A DNA stretch of 64,000 nt. It comes from Flaveria trinervia. Its lineage: Eukaryota > Streptophyta > Magnoliopsida > Asterales > Asteraceae. The stretch is from contig CM046451.1 in assembly GCA_025506515.1 (NCBI GenBank), positions 69,693,430 through 69,757,429 on the forward strand, read 5' to 3'. A program made the translations under genes and the position numbers. Under the pieces are notes generated by a model. It ran no database searches, had not been told where the DNA came from, and saw only the letters and a list, made by a program, of their open reading frames with translations. Shown here piece by piece: positions 48,501-58,341 of the stretch; position 1 is the first letter of the stretch, and the number at the start of each line of letters is the position of its first letter.

Positions 48501-49023
48501 CCTTGGGAAATCATTGATGAATTCAAGAAAGCTCACCAAGCAAAGAAGACACCTCAAGCCTTACTAGAAAACAAGATGATTAAGAAGGGGTTGTTATACA
48601 AAGCTTGAAGACATCCAAAAGAATGAGCTCCAGTTACTCCTTGAAGGCAACCATCCGGATGAATTTGTATACAGGGAGGTAACTACGGTGGAGCTGAAGA
48701 ATGGCAGGACCATGAAGTACTTATCAGAGTACTATGGTCCAGAGTTCTTCTTCGAAGGAGGAGCTGAAAACTCTCTCAAGAGGAACAAATTGTTCTCCTT
48801 GAGGCCTATGTTCGTGAGTCGTACAGACTCATTATGGGGAAGTGAATCTCATGGATGGGATAACAACTCTGTGTCCAGTTCCCCAAACAGAGTTCCCATT
48901 CATACTCTGCCAAACAAATATTTGAGGTTCTTCCCAGGCCGGAGCGTACATGGGTCATCTTCTCTACTGATCAAGAAGAAAAAGACCAACATTTTTGCCA
49001 TCAATAAGTGGGAGTTTAAATAA
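45507..49023 (+). pseudogene. Element C2 post-pol additional ORF (aORF), frameshifted
   Basis: Unknown function. ATG at 45507: MASLQIKPRHNCVAYLTKSP matches C1. One base lost near 45625; then LNQFWMNV and PATIRKILQLSDA (45659-45883), the shared motifs. NFSELIFSELKDMAQ and WILYP at 46020-46100; Pro/Thr/Ser-rich linker to 46980; coiled coil and Lys/Glu-rich region 46980-47780 (EIRRLEIEEIQSRW); conserved IKAWSRDSILAITTKI near 47820; acidic Lys/Glu stretch 48070-48250; a C-terminal part open at 48688-49023 (EYYGPEFFFEGG, LRFFPGRSVHG) ending 25 bases before the polypurine tract. This is the only C-family copy showing the C-terminus. Breaks are mainly one-base indels. Confidence 0.75.
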
Positions 49024-49047
49024 GTTAGAGTTTTGGCTGCATTGGTT

Positions 49048-49058
49048 CAGGGGGAGTT
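49048..49058 (+). other. Polypurine tract of C2
   Basis: CAGGGGGAGTT directly before the 3' LTR. Confidence 0.9.
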
Positions 49059-49954
49059 TGTTGGACCAAAAGAACCAATGAGCCAAGATCAAAAATCTCT
49101 AAGTCCCACACGGTATCACAACAACTGCTGAAAGCCTCATCAGTAGTTTGACAAGTGCTGAAGACTTCAACAGCTGAAGATCAAGTGCTGAAGACCTTAA
49201 CAGCTGAAGAACCAAAGTGCTGAAGTACAACAGCTGAAGAACACAAGTGCTGAAGCTGAAAGACCAAGTACTGAAGCACAACAGCTGAAGAGTTCACAAG
49301 TGCTGAAGATCAACAACTGATGTACAAAGTCTGAAGACAAAGACTGAAGACATCAGCTGATGATATCTACTGAAGTCATCAGCTGATGAAACGCCTGAAG
49401 GTCAAAGTCTGAAGACCAAGTACTGAAGCCTCAGTAGTTTGTCACAACTGCTGAAGAGTACTTCTTCAGTAGTTGTGATATCAGTAGTTTTATGTTTTAT
49501 GTTTCAGTAGTTTTGTAAAACGACTGAAGAGCTTGTTCTTCAGTCGTTGTAGTTTCAGTAGTTTTATATTTTGTACTTAACTTGCTGATATGTTCTCAGT
49601 AGTTGTGAACATTTCAGTAGTTGGTTAAGATTTAGTTATTTCTGTATTGGATCTGCCAGTTGTCACTTTTCGTGATAACAGCAGTGACTGTTGCACTCTA
49701 TATAAGGAGTGACAACCCATTGTAATCATTGAGCGATATGAGCAATTGAATGGAATGTTTGATTGATTTGATTAGAAATATTCTCCATCTATAAACATTC
49801 CTAGAAATCAGAAATTCATATTCTCTCCCTATAACCGTATGCTATCTTAACGCTTACATATATTGTTTGCTTGCTACAATTTGTCTAATTCGTTTGTGTA
49901 TTCCGCTGCTTTATATTCTGATAAACATCAAACTTGCGATCACTGATCCTGTCA
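49059..49954 (+). mobile_element. Element C2 3' LTR
   Basis: 896 bp, nearly identical to 37500-38392. TATATAAGG at 49699-49707. It is followed by CCAGTCATGCC, antisense to the H gag zinc knuckle codons. Confidence 0.96.
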
Positions 49955-51110
49955 CCAGTCATGCCACAGTTGAAGCATTTCACCTTGGATATATCATATC
50001 CAAGTTTTATGTTCTCATCCAGGCTCAGCTTTCTTCCTTTTCTGAAAATTTCTTTGCTCTCATGGTAATCATTGCCATTTGCCACTTTAGATCCATCTCC
50101 TCAACATCATCAGGATCCATTTCTTCCAAATCTTCCTGAATTAGGTGGGCAGAAGTGAGTCTTCCTCCCAGATATGCTTCAAAGCTTGCAACAAAGGCAT
50201 TGTAAGTTGCCTTTTGCTCTTATGATTTTAAGTCTTCTGGAGAGGTTTGAGAGTAGTGGTGACTTTAGGTGCTTGAGCTGAAGTTGAAGGATGATTGAAT
50301 GGTGGAGTTGCAATGAACCTAGTATTGTTCATTTGATCTCTTGATGAGATGAAGTCATCTTCCTCTGTGATGAAAGCATTTTCAATAGAATTAGATTCTG
50401 AAGGAAATTTGTAGGCCTCAATCACTCTTGGTCCACTTAGGTTCTGCTTTGTTCATCAAGTTCCAAAGCTTCAATCTTGGCTATCATAATGTCTAGAGTG
50501 GTACTCACAAGATTCAAGAGTATTTTTCAGCATTGTGACATTTTGCTTCCAGCTTTCAGGTAGACTATGAAGCATTTTCTTGTTAAGTTCTTTAATATTG
50601 TAAGAAACACCCATTTTTCCAAGTCATTACCAACTATACAAATCTGTGTAGTTGTTTTGATATGGATTCTCCTTTGGTGTGATGGAAGGTTTCATACTGG
50701 TTGAGCAGCTTGTCTTTGTTAATTTCAGCAACCTCACTGCTTCCTTCACACATAATTTTGAGTGCATCCCAAACAGCTTTAGCAGTTCCATAGTTTTCCA
50801 ATCTTTTCAGCACCCATTTTGAGTGATTGAGTCAAAATTGAGTATGCTTTGAGATCAATTTGATTTTCTTATAGTCATCTTCATCCAGAGTTAAGTCTTC
50901 ATTGGTATTCTAGCAGTCTTGTAAAATGCAGCTTGAGCTGTTGATAGAGTAACAGGAATATGTGGATCCTTACATATTGAGATCCAAAATTAGGATCTAC
51001 ACCTGTGATATAATTTCTAAACTTATTCTCCATTGTTTAAACTCAGACTTGTGTTTAAGCATGGGAGGTTTAGGTGTATGACCTAGTTCAGAGTAACTGT
51101 TAGAATCCAT
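49955..51110 (-). pseudogene. gag: Element H gag, upstream part
   Basis: From ATG at 51110 (MDSNSYSELGH) leftward: copia gag core in several frames (GTAKAVWDALKIMCEGS and ESISKQL near 50790-50660, LPESWKQN near 50550), pieces open at 50425-50228 and 50085-49955. It ends KCFNCGMTG, the first half of a zinc knuckle, exactly where C2 interrupts. At least four frame changes. Family distinct from A, C and F. Confidence 0.82.
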
Positions 51111-51351
51111 GTTGATTTGTGTAAGTTTACATTTAGTTGATTTTATGATTGATTATATTTGATGAGTCCAACTTGTTCAAGCAGTTCTTTCGAGGTTCAA
51201 ATGAGTTCTGTAATAATTTTCTTGTTGTTTGACAGGAGTATTCTTGCTGTTTGCTAAGTAAAGATGATGATATCCACTACTAGCAACTTGATTAAGATTA
51301 TCAAGTCCTATTCAGTCTATGTGCAGATCTGAAAGAGAATCGAGAGCCAAA

Positions 51352-51363
51352 GCTCTGATACCA
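51352..51363 (-). other. Primer binding site of H
   Basis: Minus strand TGGTATCAGAGC, continued by TTTGG, two bases after the LTR end. Confidence 0.93.
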
Positions 51364-51365
51364 TT

Positions 51366-52144
51366 TGACTGGGGTGTGTAAGTGATATACTTATTGTGAA
51401 GATGCTTAGTCAATATAATGAATATGAAGAAAAATAATGAACAAATGATTAAGTGGTCGGAACAAACAATCAAAAACATCAAGCAAGAAAAATACTCAAA
51501 AAATAATGTGTTTTGTATTGATATGTGAAAGTTGATAAGTTACAAAGAATAATTACAACAAATATTCTCATCTATGAGCTATCAGCTCAATACGAGGTTA
51601 CTATTCTATTTATAGGCAGACAATATGCCTTTACAAAATAACTAAACTACCCCTGACCTATTACATCAGAAACTAGTCTAAGTCTTGATCCACATCTCTG
51701 CTTGTTCATCTGCATTGACAAATACGGATGAGATAATCTTGATGAGCATTTTCACTTGATCATCCGCATTAGTAAGTTGGTCATCCGCATTTGTTAATGC
51801 GGATGAACAAATACTTATGTGCAGTTACTTGGTCATCCGCATTTGTCAATGCGGATGAGCAAAGTCTTGTCCGCATCTTCTTTTGTTCTTCCGCATTAGT
51901 CAATGCGGAAGAGTAACTTGTTCTTCATCATTAGTGTTATGTCTTCCGCATTAGTCAATGCGGAAGAGTAAACACTTGTCCGCATCAGAATTATGTCTTC
52001 CGCATTAACTAATGTGGAAGATAACACTTGTTATTTTCTTTGCAGATCTTCATCCGCATTTGTTCTTGGACTTGTGGGATTCCAGCTGAGCAATCATCAA
52101 TTCACCCATTGAGTTGGCATGTATGATCCTTTCAGGGTGCAACA
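51366..52144 (-). mobile_element. Element H 5' LTR
   Basis: On the minus strand TGTTGCACCC (52144) to CCCCAGTCA (51366), 779 bp. U3 contains a hairpin array (51705-52050), then TATAAATA at 51614-51607. The outer edge rests on the TGTTG start and the end of array-bearing sequence; no second LTR is present to confirm it. Confidence 0.75.
51705..52050. repeat. Array of perfect hairpins in H U3
   Basis: Four inverted repeats with perfect 11-bp stems and 4-base loops: 51781-51806 and 51833-51858 (arm TCATCCGCATT, loops TGTT and TGTC), 51887-51912 and 51942-51967 (arm TCTTCCGCATT, loop AGTC). Degenerate copies surround them (51709-51740, 51990-52015). Two arm types differing at one paired position suggest paired change. 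Confidence 0.93.
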
Positions 52145-52174
52145 TATATGTAAATATATATAATATGCACACAC

Positions 52175-52221
<47 letters not shown>

Positions 52222-52829
52222 TTTTAAGTTTAATGATACGTTTAATGTTTTAACGAGAACTAGGGTTTCAAGGAGAATTTGGGGTTTTGATAAATAATAC
52301 TTAATAATGAAAACACTTTATTTAAATTTTAAAGAAAGGATACTACCAATTAAATAGTTTGTCATAAAGAAATGATTTTATAATAATTAGCAAAGCTTAA
52401 ATATAGTGTAAATATCTTTTATATTATTTGTAAAAACTTTTATTTATACAATAAAATTTGAACTAATAATAAGTGTAGTGATATACATCATTTTAAAGTC
52501 TATTTTATAGAAATAACCTACTTATAACCTTTGTTTCATAGAAATATCAATTATGTAAAGAAATAAATTTACAGGAATTTATTAAGTAACTTTAAAAATA
52601 ATAAGGTTTACAAAACTATATTTTATAATTTTTAGAAATTTTTCTATATGTTTTTATAAGCTAGAAAGCACTAAAAAATATGTGAGGTTGCTCGGGTTCG
52701 AACTCGGGACCTCTAGGAGGGAATGTGTGTGGTTTACCAGTGAACTAAGGCCTCTTGGCCGCGTTATAAGTTCGATTTTAGATCTTAAAAACAAGGTTCA
52801 TTGAATCAACAATTTCCCAAGAACCCTAG
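52145..52829. other. AT-rich non-coding stretch
   Basis: No reading frame of interest. AT-rich throughout except 52683-52770. The latter contains GGTTCGAACTCGGGACCTC (52694-52712), similar to a tRNA T-arm or polymerase III box B, but no box A or tRNA fold is apparent. It may be internal sequence of the G element or older genomic DNA. Confidence 0.5.
52179..52219. repeat. (AT)n microsatellite
   Basis: About 20 uninterrupted AT units. Preceded by ACACACACA at 52168-52177. Confidence 0.95.
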
Positions 52830-53639
52830 TGCAGGATCGTTGAAGGGTGTAGAGTTACAACATAACAACACAAAGAGGAGATAAAACATAAACTTAGATC
52901 AAACAGTAAACTGGATTAACCAATTGTGACACTAAGAACACAAGTAATATATGAGACAAACACAAAGAACAGAAGTGTTTGGTTTTCAAGAATGTAGTAT
53001 ATTGCTTTCTCTATGTTCTATTACAAGTGTTACAAAAGAATATTCGAAAGATACAAGAACATGAGATACTTATACAACATCCTACAGCCGGCTATACATT
53101 GAAAGCCAGCTGGATAAAATTGACTAGACACACACAAAATCAATTGCAGAGTCAAAAGGCAGATTCCCTTTTGACCAGTGACTATGACATGCCATAGCTC
53201 ACATCCTTATCTATTACAAAAAGGATAAAGTACATAAAGTAGAAAGTTACAGACTGAAGACCTCAATGTACAGTTACCAAAAGCATGGACCTTTTCACCA
53301 AGCCATGTTAGTTGGTGACTGGCAGAGTTGCAGCGGAAAGGTGTCCAGCTTTATGGAACAGTACATTAGATAAAGCATGTTACTAAAAGTATTCGGAAGA
53401 AATCTGTCTTCATGAACTTGAAGCTTCGGAAGACTTTGTCTCTGAGGCTTCGGAAGACTTCATCTTTGGCTTCGGAAGATGTTGGTCTTGGCTTCGGAAG
53501 ATTTCACACTTAGAGTATTTCTGTTGCACATGTGAAACTTCCGAAGCATTCCACTTCAATGCACTTGTGTAGCATGCAGGAAGACTAAAGATGTTTAGGT
53601 TGCATCAGCCTCTTTATTAATCTCTACAAGATCCAACCA
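52830..53639 (-). mobile_element. Lone F-type LTR
   Basis: Its left part matches the F 5' LTR (36498-36985) and ends GATCCTGCA (minus strand) at 52830, but no primer site or internal sequence follows, so it is a solo or orphan LTR. The minus-strand start is read as TGGTTGG at 53639, like the TGTTGG of B. U3 has five exact CTTCCGAAG palindromes at 53424-53546. No clear target duplication (CCTAG on the left). Confidence 0.75.
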
Positions 53640-53649
53640 AGGGGAGTAT

Positions 53650-54944
53650 TGAAGATCAAGAATAGGTTGGACTCATCTTTGAATAGATTTTGTTTATATT
53701 TGATGGTAATAGGTTAAAAGTTACTATACTGTTGTAAGTTTGATTATTAGTTATGTTTTGTTGCCTAGCGAAACTATGAGTGAAAGTATAGTTTCACTCT
53801 GTAGATACATGTGTACCTAGTTTTTGAGCTTAATGTAAAATGTTTTTACTGTCTTACACATATGTAATAGAATGGGTACTTAATGAAATACAATGTGTGG
53901 TTGTGCTTATAATGTTGAATATTTCATTGCTTAGTATGTAGTAACGCTTATTAAAATTACTATATAGGTTTGTGGTTGTTTGAATAAATCTAAGTCAAAT
54001 AATGATTGTGAAACATATTCAAACTTAATCATGTGAATTTCTCATGCAAATGGCCTATGCAAATGGCCTATGCTAATGGACCATACGCATGAAACATAAA
54101 TCTAAGTCGCACGACTGAACCAGGAGACTGGATCAGTCGCATGATTGTAACATGAGATTGGCTCAGTCGCACAACTGAACACTCAGTCGCACGACTGAAC
54201 ACTCAGTCATGCGAATGGATCAACCGCATGACTCAATCACATGACTGAACCATGCTAACGGTTCAGTCGCCCGAATGAGAAACCCTAACCTATAAATACC
54301 ACTTAAATCATGGAAAAACGTAACACTTTGAATACCTACGTACTAAATCGTACCCTAGCCATCCAAAGACCTCTAAGAACCTGCTCCAAGTTCATAGATC
54401 GCACTAGATCGATTACCAATCATTTTTAACGTTTAGATTCAATTCATAATTTTTTCTACGTGCATTCTCACTGATTGGATCGCCAATCAAATAGGATTCT
54501 GCACTATTTGATTCGGTATATACATGTTTTAGTTAGTATTTCATTTGATACACTATCCTAACACGCTCATAGTCAGCTGTAGTTTCACCAGACGAAACTG
54601 TGTGTCTCAACCGAGCAAAACTATGAACTGACAGGATAGTTTTGCTCATGGAGAAACTGTAAGGAAAACTATCAATACTATATATACATTTGATTTCTTT
54701 CATTGTAAGGCATCCTTGCAAAAACCCCAATTCATTTATCATTGTTGCAAGTTCCTTTGTATGCTGGAATTTCATAGAAATATCATTGAACATTGTTATT
54801 TTATGAGTAGTAGATTATGATTGTTATATTTTGAATACTTTTGAGTTCGTACTCATCTTCAATTGTTTATTTTTGGTGTTTGTTGATTGATATTGAACGA
54901 TTCAATCAATCAAGTGTACTGTTATTCGATCTTTTAGACCAGCA
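53650..54944 (+). mobile_element. LTR of family G, interrupted
   Basis: A purine run CCAAGGGGAG at 53637-53646 precedes TGAAGATCAAG at 53650, and the segment ends CCAGCA at 54944 where D aORF sequence begins. Removing the inserted A-type LTR leaves about 526 bp. It has its own motif array (GAAACTAT/ATAGTTTC) at 53770-53799 and 54564-54665, then TATATATA at 54679-54686, the U3 layout of the other families. No internal coding part is recognised, so assignment as an LTR is inference. Confidence 0.6.
53800..54563 (+). mobile_element. Solo LTR of A family
   Basis: 764 bp, TGTAGATACATG to CCTAACA, alignable to A LTRs. Flanks CACTC (53795-53799) and CGCTC (54564-54568) form a 5-bp duplication with one mismatch. 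Contains TCAGTCGCACGACTGA at 54183-54198 and TATAAATA at 54291-54298. Solo state implies recombination between two LTRs. Confidence 0.93.
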
Positions 54945-56731
54945 GTTTGCCTTTGATCACTCTCCCCCTTTTTGGTAGTATCATCTTGAGAGCTTGATGA
55001 GCTAGAGGAAGAGGTCAATGAGACCTGAATCGGTACATGCCTAATAGATCTCTCAATCTATTTCTCAACTAGTTTACCCTTGAGAATTTCAATCTCAAAT
55101 TTTCGAGTGGCAGACCTATCCTCTAAATTCTTAACCTTAGATTCAAGATTTGAGACTTTCGAAAGTAGGACTTGAATGGTGAGTTGTAAACTTCCCTCAT
55201 CTTCTTTTGAACAATCATGGGGAGATGAGGTAACATGCCTAGTATGTTTATCCCCACCACCAGATGTGGTTTCTTGACACCCAGGTTTCCCTTGCCGAAT
55301 GATGTCTTTTTCAGGGTCACCAAAGGGCATGGTTTCTGATGATTTAAACTTAGAAATGCTACCACTGCCCTAAGGATCCAATCAGGCTCCTTCAGGAGTG
55401 GCAGCTAAATCTACATGAGTCATCTCCACATCAGTGGGACTTACCTCAGTTGGGTTTTACTGATGGTGCTAGAGATAAGAGGTCCCTCTATGCTTTGTTG
55501 GTCTTTGAGAGGGTGTTGTGGATCAACTTCATTGCCTTGAAGAGACATAATCTCCTCATCAGTTCTTATTAATAGGTCGGTAAAGGATATGGAAGTTATA
55601 CCTAATGACCCGGGACGTTGATCAATGTCTATTGGCATTGAGCCTATGGTAGGGCTGTCCTTTTTGGCTGCTTAGGGAGTATAAAGACTCACCCGGAGGG
55701 CTTTTAGCTTCGTTTTTGGGCTCATGGGATTGAGACTGAGGAGACTCAAATCCCATATTAAGGTCAATGGTGAAGAAGGGTGAGACCATAGACTGAGTTG
55801 GAGCCCATGTTTCCACTCTAGTCTTTTTGATTGAAAAAGAGGGGCTTGATCAATTAGAGTAGATTGAATAAGGGTTCGTTTGAGGCATCTCTGATATGTG
55901 TATTTGATGGAGTGAAAAGGTAGAATTAGCATGTGAGGGTTGTTGCTGGTGTGGGTTCATAACCTGTAGGGTTAACAGGGATATCACCAGGAGCTATGCG
56001 CTCAATCATACATTGAAGAAGTGGAGTCTGTCTTCCGGTGAAGCTAATGGACATCTACTTTAGAATCTTGAAGATGGCCAAGTTCATATGAGGGACTGAT
56101 AGAGCAGCTGTAGACAAGCTTGCTCTTGTCCAATTCACTATTGATGAAGTGCTGGATGAACCTGGGATATATATAGAATGTCTCCTGTTGAAGGTGGCCC
56201 ATCAATTGGTTAGCATGAATCTTCAGTATTTAAAGCGGAGGCTTTTACCAATCAATGAACTAGACATCCTAGTTTGTATTGGATTTAACCCCATCCCCAT
56301 AACTTGTTTGACATGCAGTGAAGGAAAACATCATCCAGGAACTTCCATTGATATGAGAAGTTAAACTTGTAGACTGTGGACCTGCTGACATCACCCGCAG
56401 ATCCTATTAAGCTATATGTTTTGTCAACTTTAGTCTTGGAGAACTTCGTCGATGAACCTTCATCATTAAGCTTGAGATGCTCCCTGATGATCTGTTCGGA
56501 TACGATCAACTCTTGGTCACAAATGTTGGACCTCAAAACCCTAACCCCATTATGTGTTATAATCTGTGCATTCCCCCAAAAATCAGCCAAGTGGTTTGAA
56601 TACACAGTGGGGTTTACAATTAGGGTTGTGAAGTAAGTGGATTGGGTTAGAAAGGAGATGATTTTAGAGAAGTCAACATCCATGGACGAATCCAAGAATG
56701 CAACTTGATTGGGTTGAGGGTTAAGCGACAT
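54945..56731 (-). pseudogene. Element D post-pol additional ORF (aORF)
   Basis: ATG at 56731: PNQVAFLDSS, NHLADFWGNA and EQIIREHLKLNDE (56731-56285, 148 codons), the shared N-terminal motifs, then frame loss. Pro/Ser linker in pieces at 55932-55441 that matches B 800-1130; coiled coil SKVSNLESKVKNLEDR near 55180-55110, matching B near 1550 and F near 30850; ends near LTSSSSSSSS/TTKKGE where G cuts. Function unknown. Confidence 0.75.
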
Positions 56732-56989
56732 TAGTGAGAAAGAAGTAGAGAAATGAGCTAGATTTGGGTAAATTGGAGATAAAGAAAGCTTTGGACAGTG
56801 AAATCGGTAAAATATTAAAATGGGTAAGTCGAAATATTTAAATCGGTGAAAATGGCGGATGGAAAGGTGAAGTGATGGTTTAGGTATGATGTGACAAGGG
56901 TGGTAAGGTTTAAGGTTAAATCCATTAAAAATATTCCAACATCATTAAGAAAATCTTTACCTTTTATAGTTGTGGGCCCAAAGATTTCC

Positions 56990-57300
56990 GTTACACAGTA
57001 AGGTTTTCTTCCAAGTATAAGAGATTTCCGAAGGTAATCTTCTTCCGAAGCCAACTTAACATCTGAAGGTAATTTCGTACTTCCGAGAGTGAAGTGGTTT
57101 TTCTAAATGAAAATAGTATAAGCTTCAGAAGTAGATTTGATAAATTATTCAATCACTTCTTCAGAGAATAAAAACTCTTTCGAGAATAAGATTTCCCTTT
57201 GAGAAAGTTTGGTTTGGAAGATATGCAAAACATCTTCCGAGGGTTAATTCCTTTTCGGAAGAATCTATACTTAGAAAAATTTCAGAGAAAACATTTTGTT
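56990..57300. repeat. D pol-aORF spacer with degenerate CTTCCGAAG array
   Basis: One exact copy (57042-57050) and about eight variants such as TTTCCGAAGG and CTTTCGGAAG; older version of the F spacer array. A weak AT-rich TATA-like stretch lies at 56806-56820. Confidence 0.7.
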
Positions 57301-57369
57301 ACAGGGCTTAGATTGTTTTGACAAAAGACATTACACGTTTAAAAAGGTTTTCAAATGAGATAGACTAAT

Positions 57370-58260
57370 CAATGTTTATCATCGCAATAGCTGTAATGAG
57401 ATACTTTAATCTTTGTTAATGAAAGGCTTTGGTGAACAAATCAACATATTGTTCATTTGAATAAACTTTGATTAGTTTAATCAGAATTTTCTCATGAATA
57501 TGTCTTTTAAAATGAAACCTGATTTTGACGTGCTTTGTCTTGGAGTGTTTCACTGGATTTTTAGTAATGGAGATAGCAATATTGTTTTCAATATGGATAG
57601 GAGTACTCATAAAATTGACATCCTCCTAATATGGATTTCTTGTTGATATTGAAGCCACCGTAGTCACTATCTAATAGTCATAGAGATTGAAGTTGCTATT
57701 CCTTGGATATGAGAGACCCAATTTGGGTGCTCCTTTGACGTATCTAAGGATTCTCTTGGTAGCAACTAGGCGAGACACCTTTAGAGAAGCCTGATATCTT
57801 GCACAAATGCATGTTGCAACATGATATCAGGTCTACTTGTTATGAGATACATCAAAGACCTGATTATTGCCCTATACTGATGCTGATCAATATCATCCCC
57901 CTCAGAGTCAGGGCAAAGATTGTGGTTGCTGGCTTACAATCTTATATCAAATCTTTCTAAGATGTTAGAGACATGCTTAGATTAATTGATAAATAATCGT
58001 CCCTTCATGTTTTTTCTGAATTCCAAGGAAAAATCCATGGGTGTATCCTTCCTCTTAGGTGTATACTTGAACTACTAGTCTTGCCTTGTTCTTGATTATC
58101 AAGCCTCTATCAACTCTCCTGTTCTTGAAAACCCATTTGGTGCCTATTGGTACTTCACCCGATGGTAGCGAACATAGGTTCCAAATCTTTTGTGTTTTGA
58201 ATTGAAGCAATTCCTCTTGCATTGACTCAACCCAAAACTACCCTTTAAGGCTTCTTCTAG
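57370..58260 (-). pseudogene. pol: Element D reverse transcriptase and RNase H, palm deleted
   Basis: RT N-terminus (APNGF-like segment, near 58150) is followed within about 100 bases by connection-domain sequence (ILERFDI near 57960, then LMYL..SRPDIM at 57860-57810). The YVDD-containing palm is missing. RNase H C-terminal part open at 57610-57416 (HIENNIAISI, KTKHVKIRFH, FTKAFH). Many stops. Confidence 0.82.
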
Positions 58261-58341
58261 TTTCTTAGGTTACATCTGAGATAAAAAGCATAAGTACATG
58301 GAGAAATTCCATTGTGAGTTTGTCCCCTTGTTCTCACACCT

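Larger units (their letters stand above)
37500..49954 (+). mobile_element. Element C2: complete copia retrotransposon, 12.5 kb, youngest in window
   Basis: LTRs 37500-38392 and 49059-49954 differ at only about 8-10 places, mostly single-base indels. Internal order: primer site, gag, protease, integrase, RT, RNase H, spacer with motif array and TATA, aORF, polypurine tract. It splits the zinc knuckle of minus-strand H gag. Flanks share only CAGT (37495-37498 and 49956-49959), so the duplication is imperfect or the edge is off by one. Numerous one-base frameshifts break its genes. Confidence 0.95.

Noticed and set aside
37495..49959. Perfect 5-bp target duplication for C2
   Set aside because: The flanks are CAGTT and CCAGT; only CAGT is shared, with a one-base offset.
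51705..52050. CRISPR-like array of regularly spaced palindromic repeats
   Set aside because: Spacing is irregular, repeats diverge, no cas genes, and the context is a plant LTR.
52683..52770. tRNA gene
   Set aside because: Only a T-arm-like piece is present; no acceptor or anticodon stem can be drawn.
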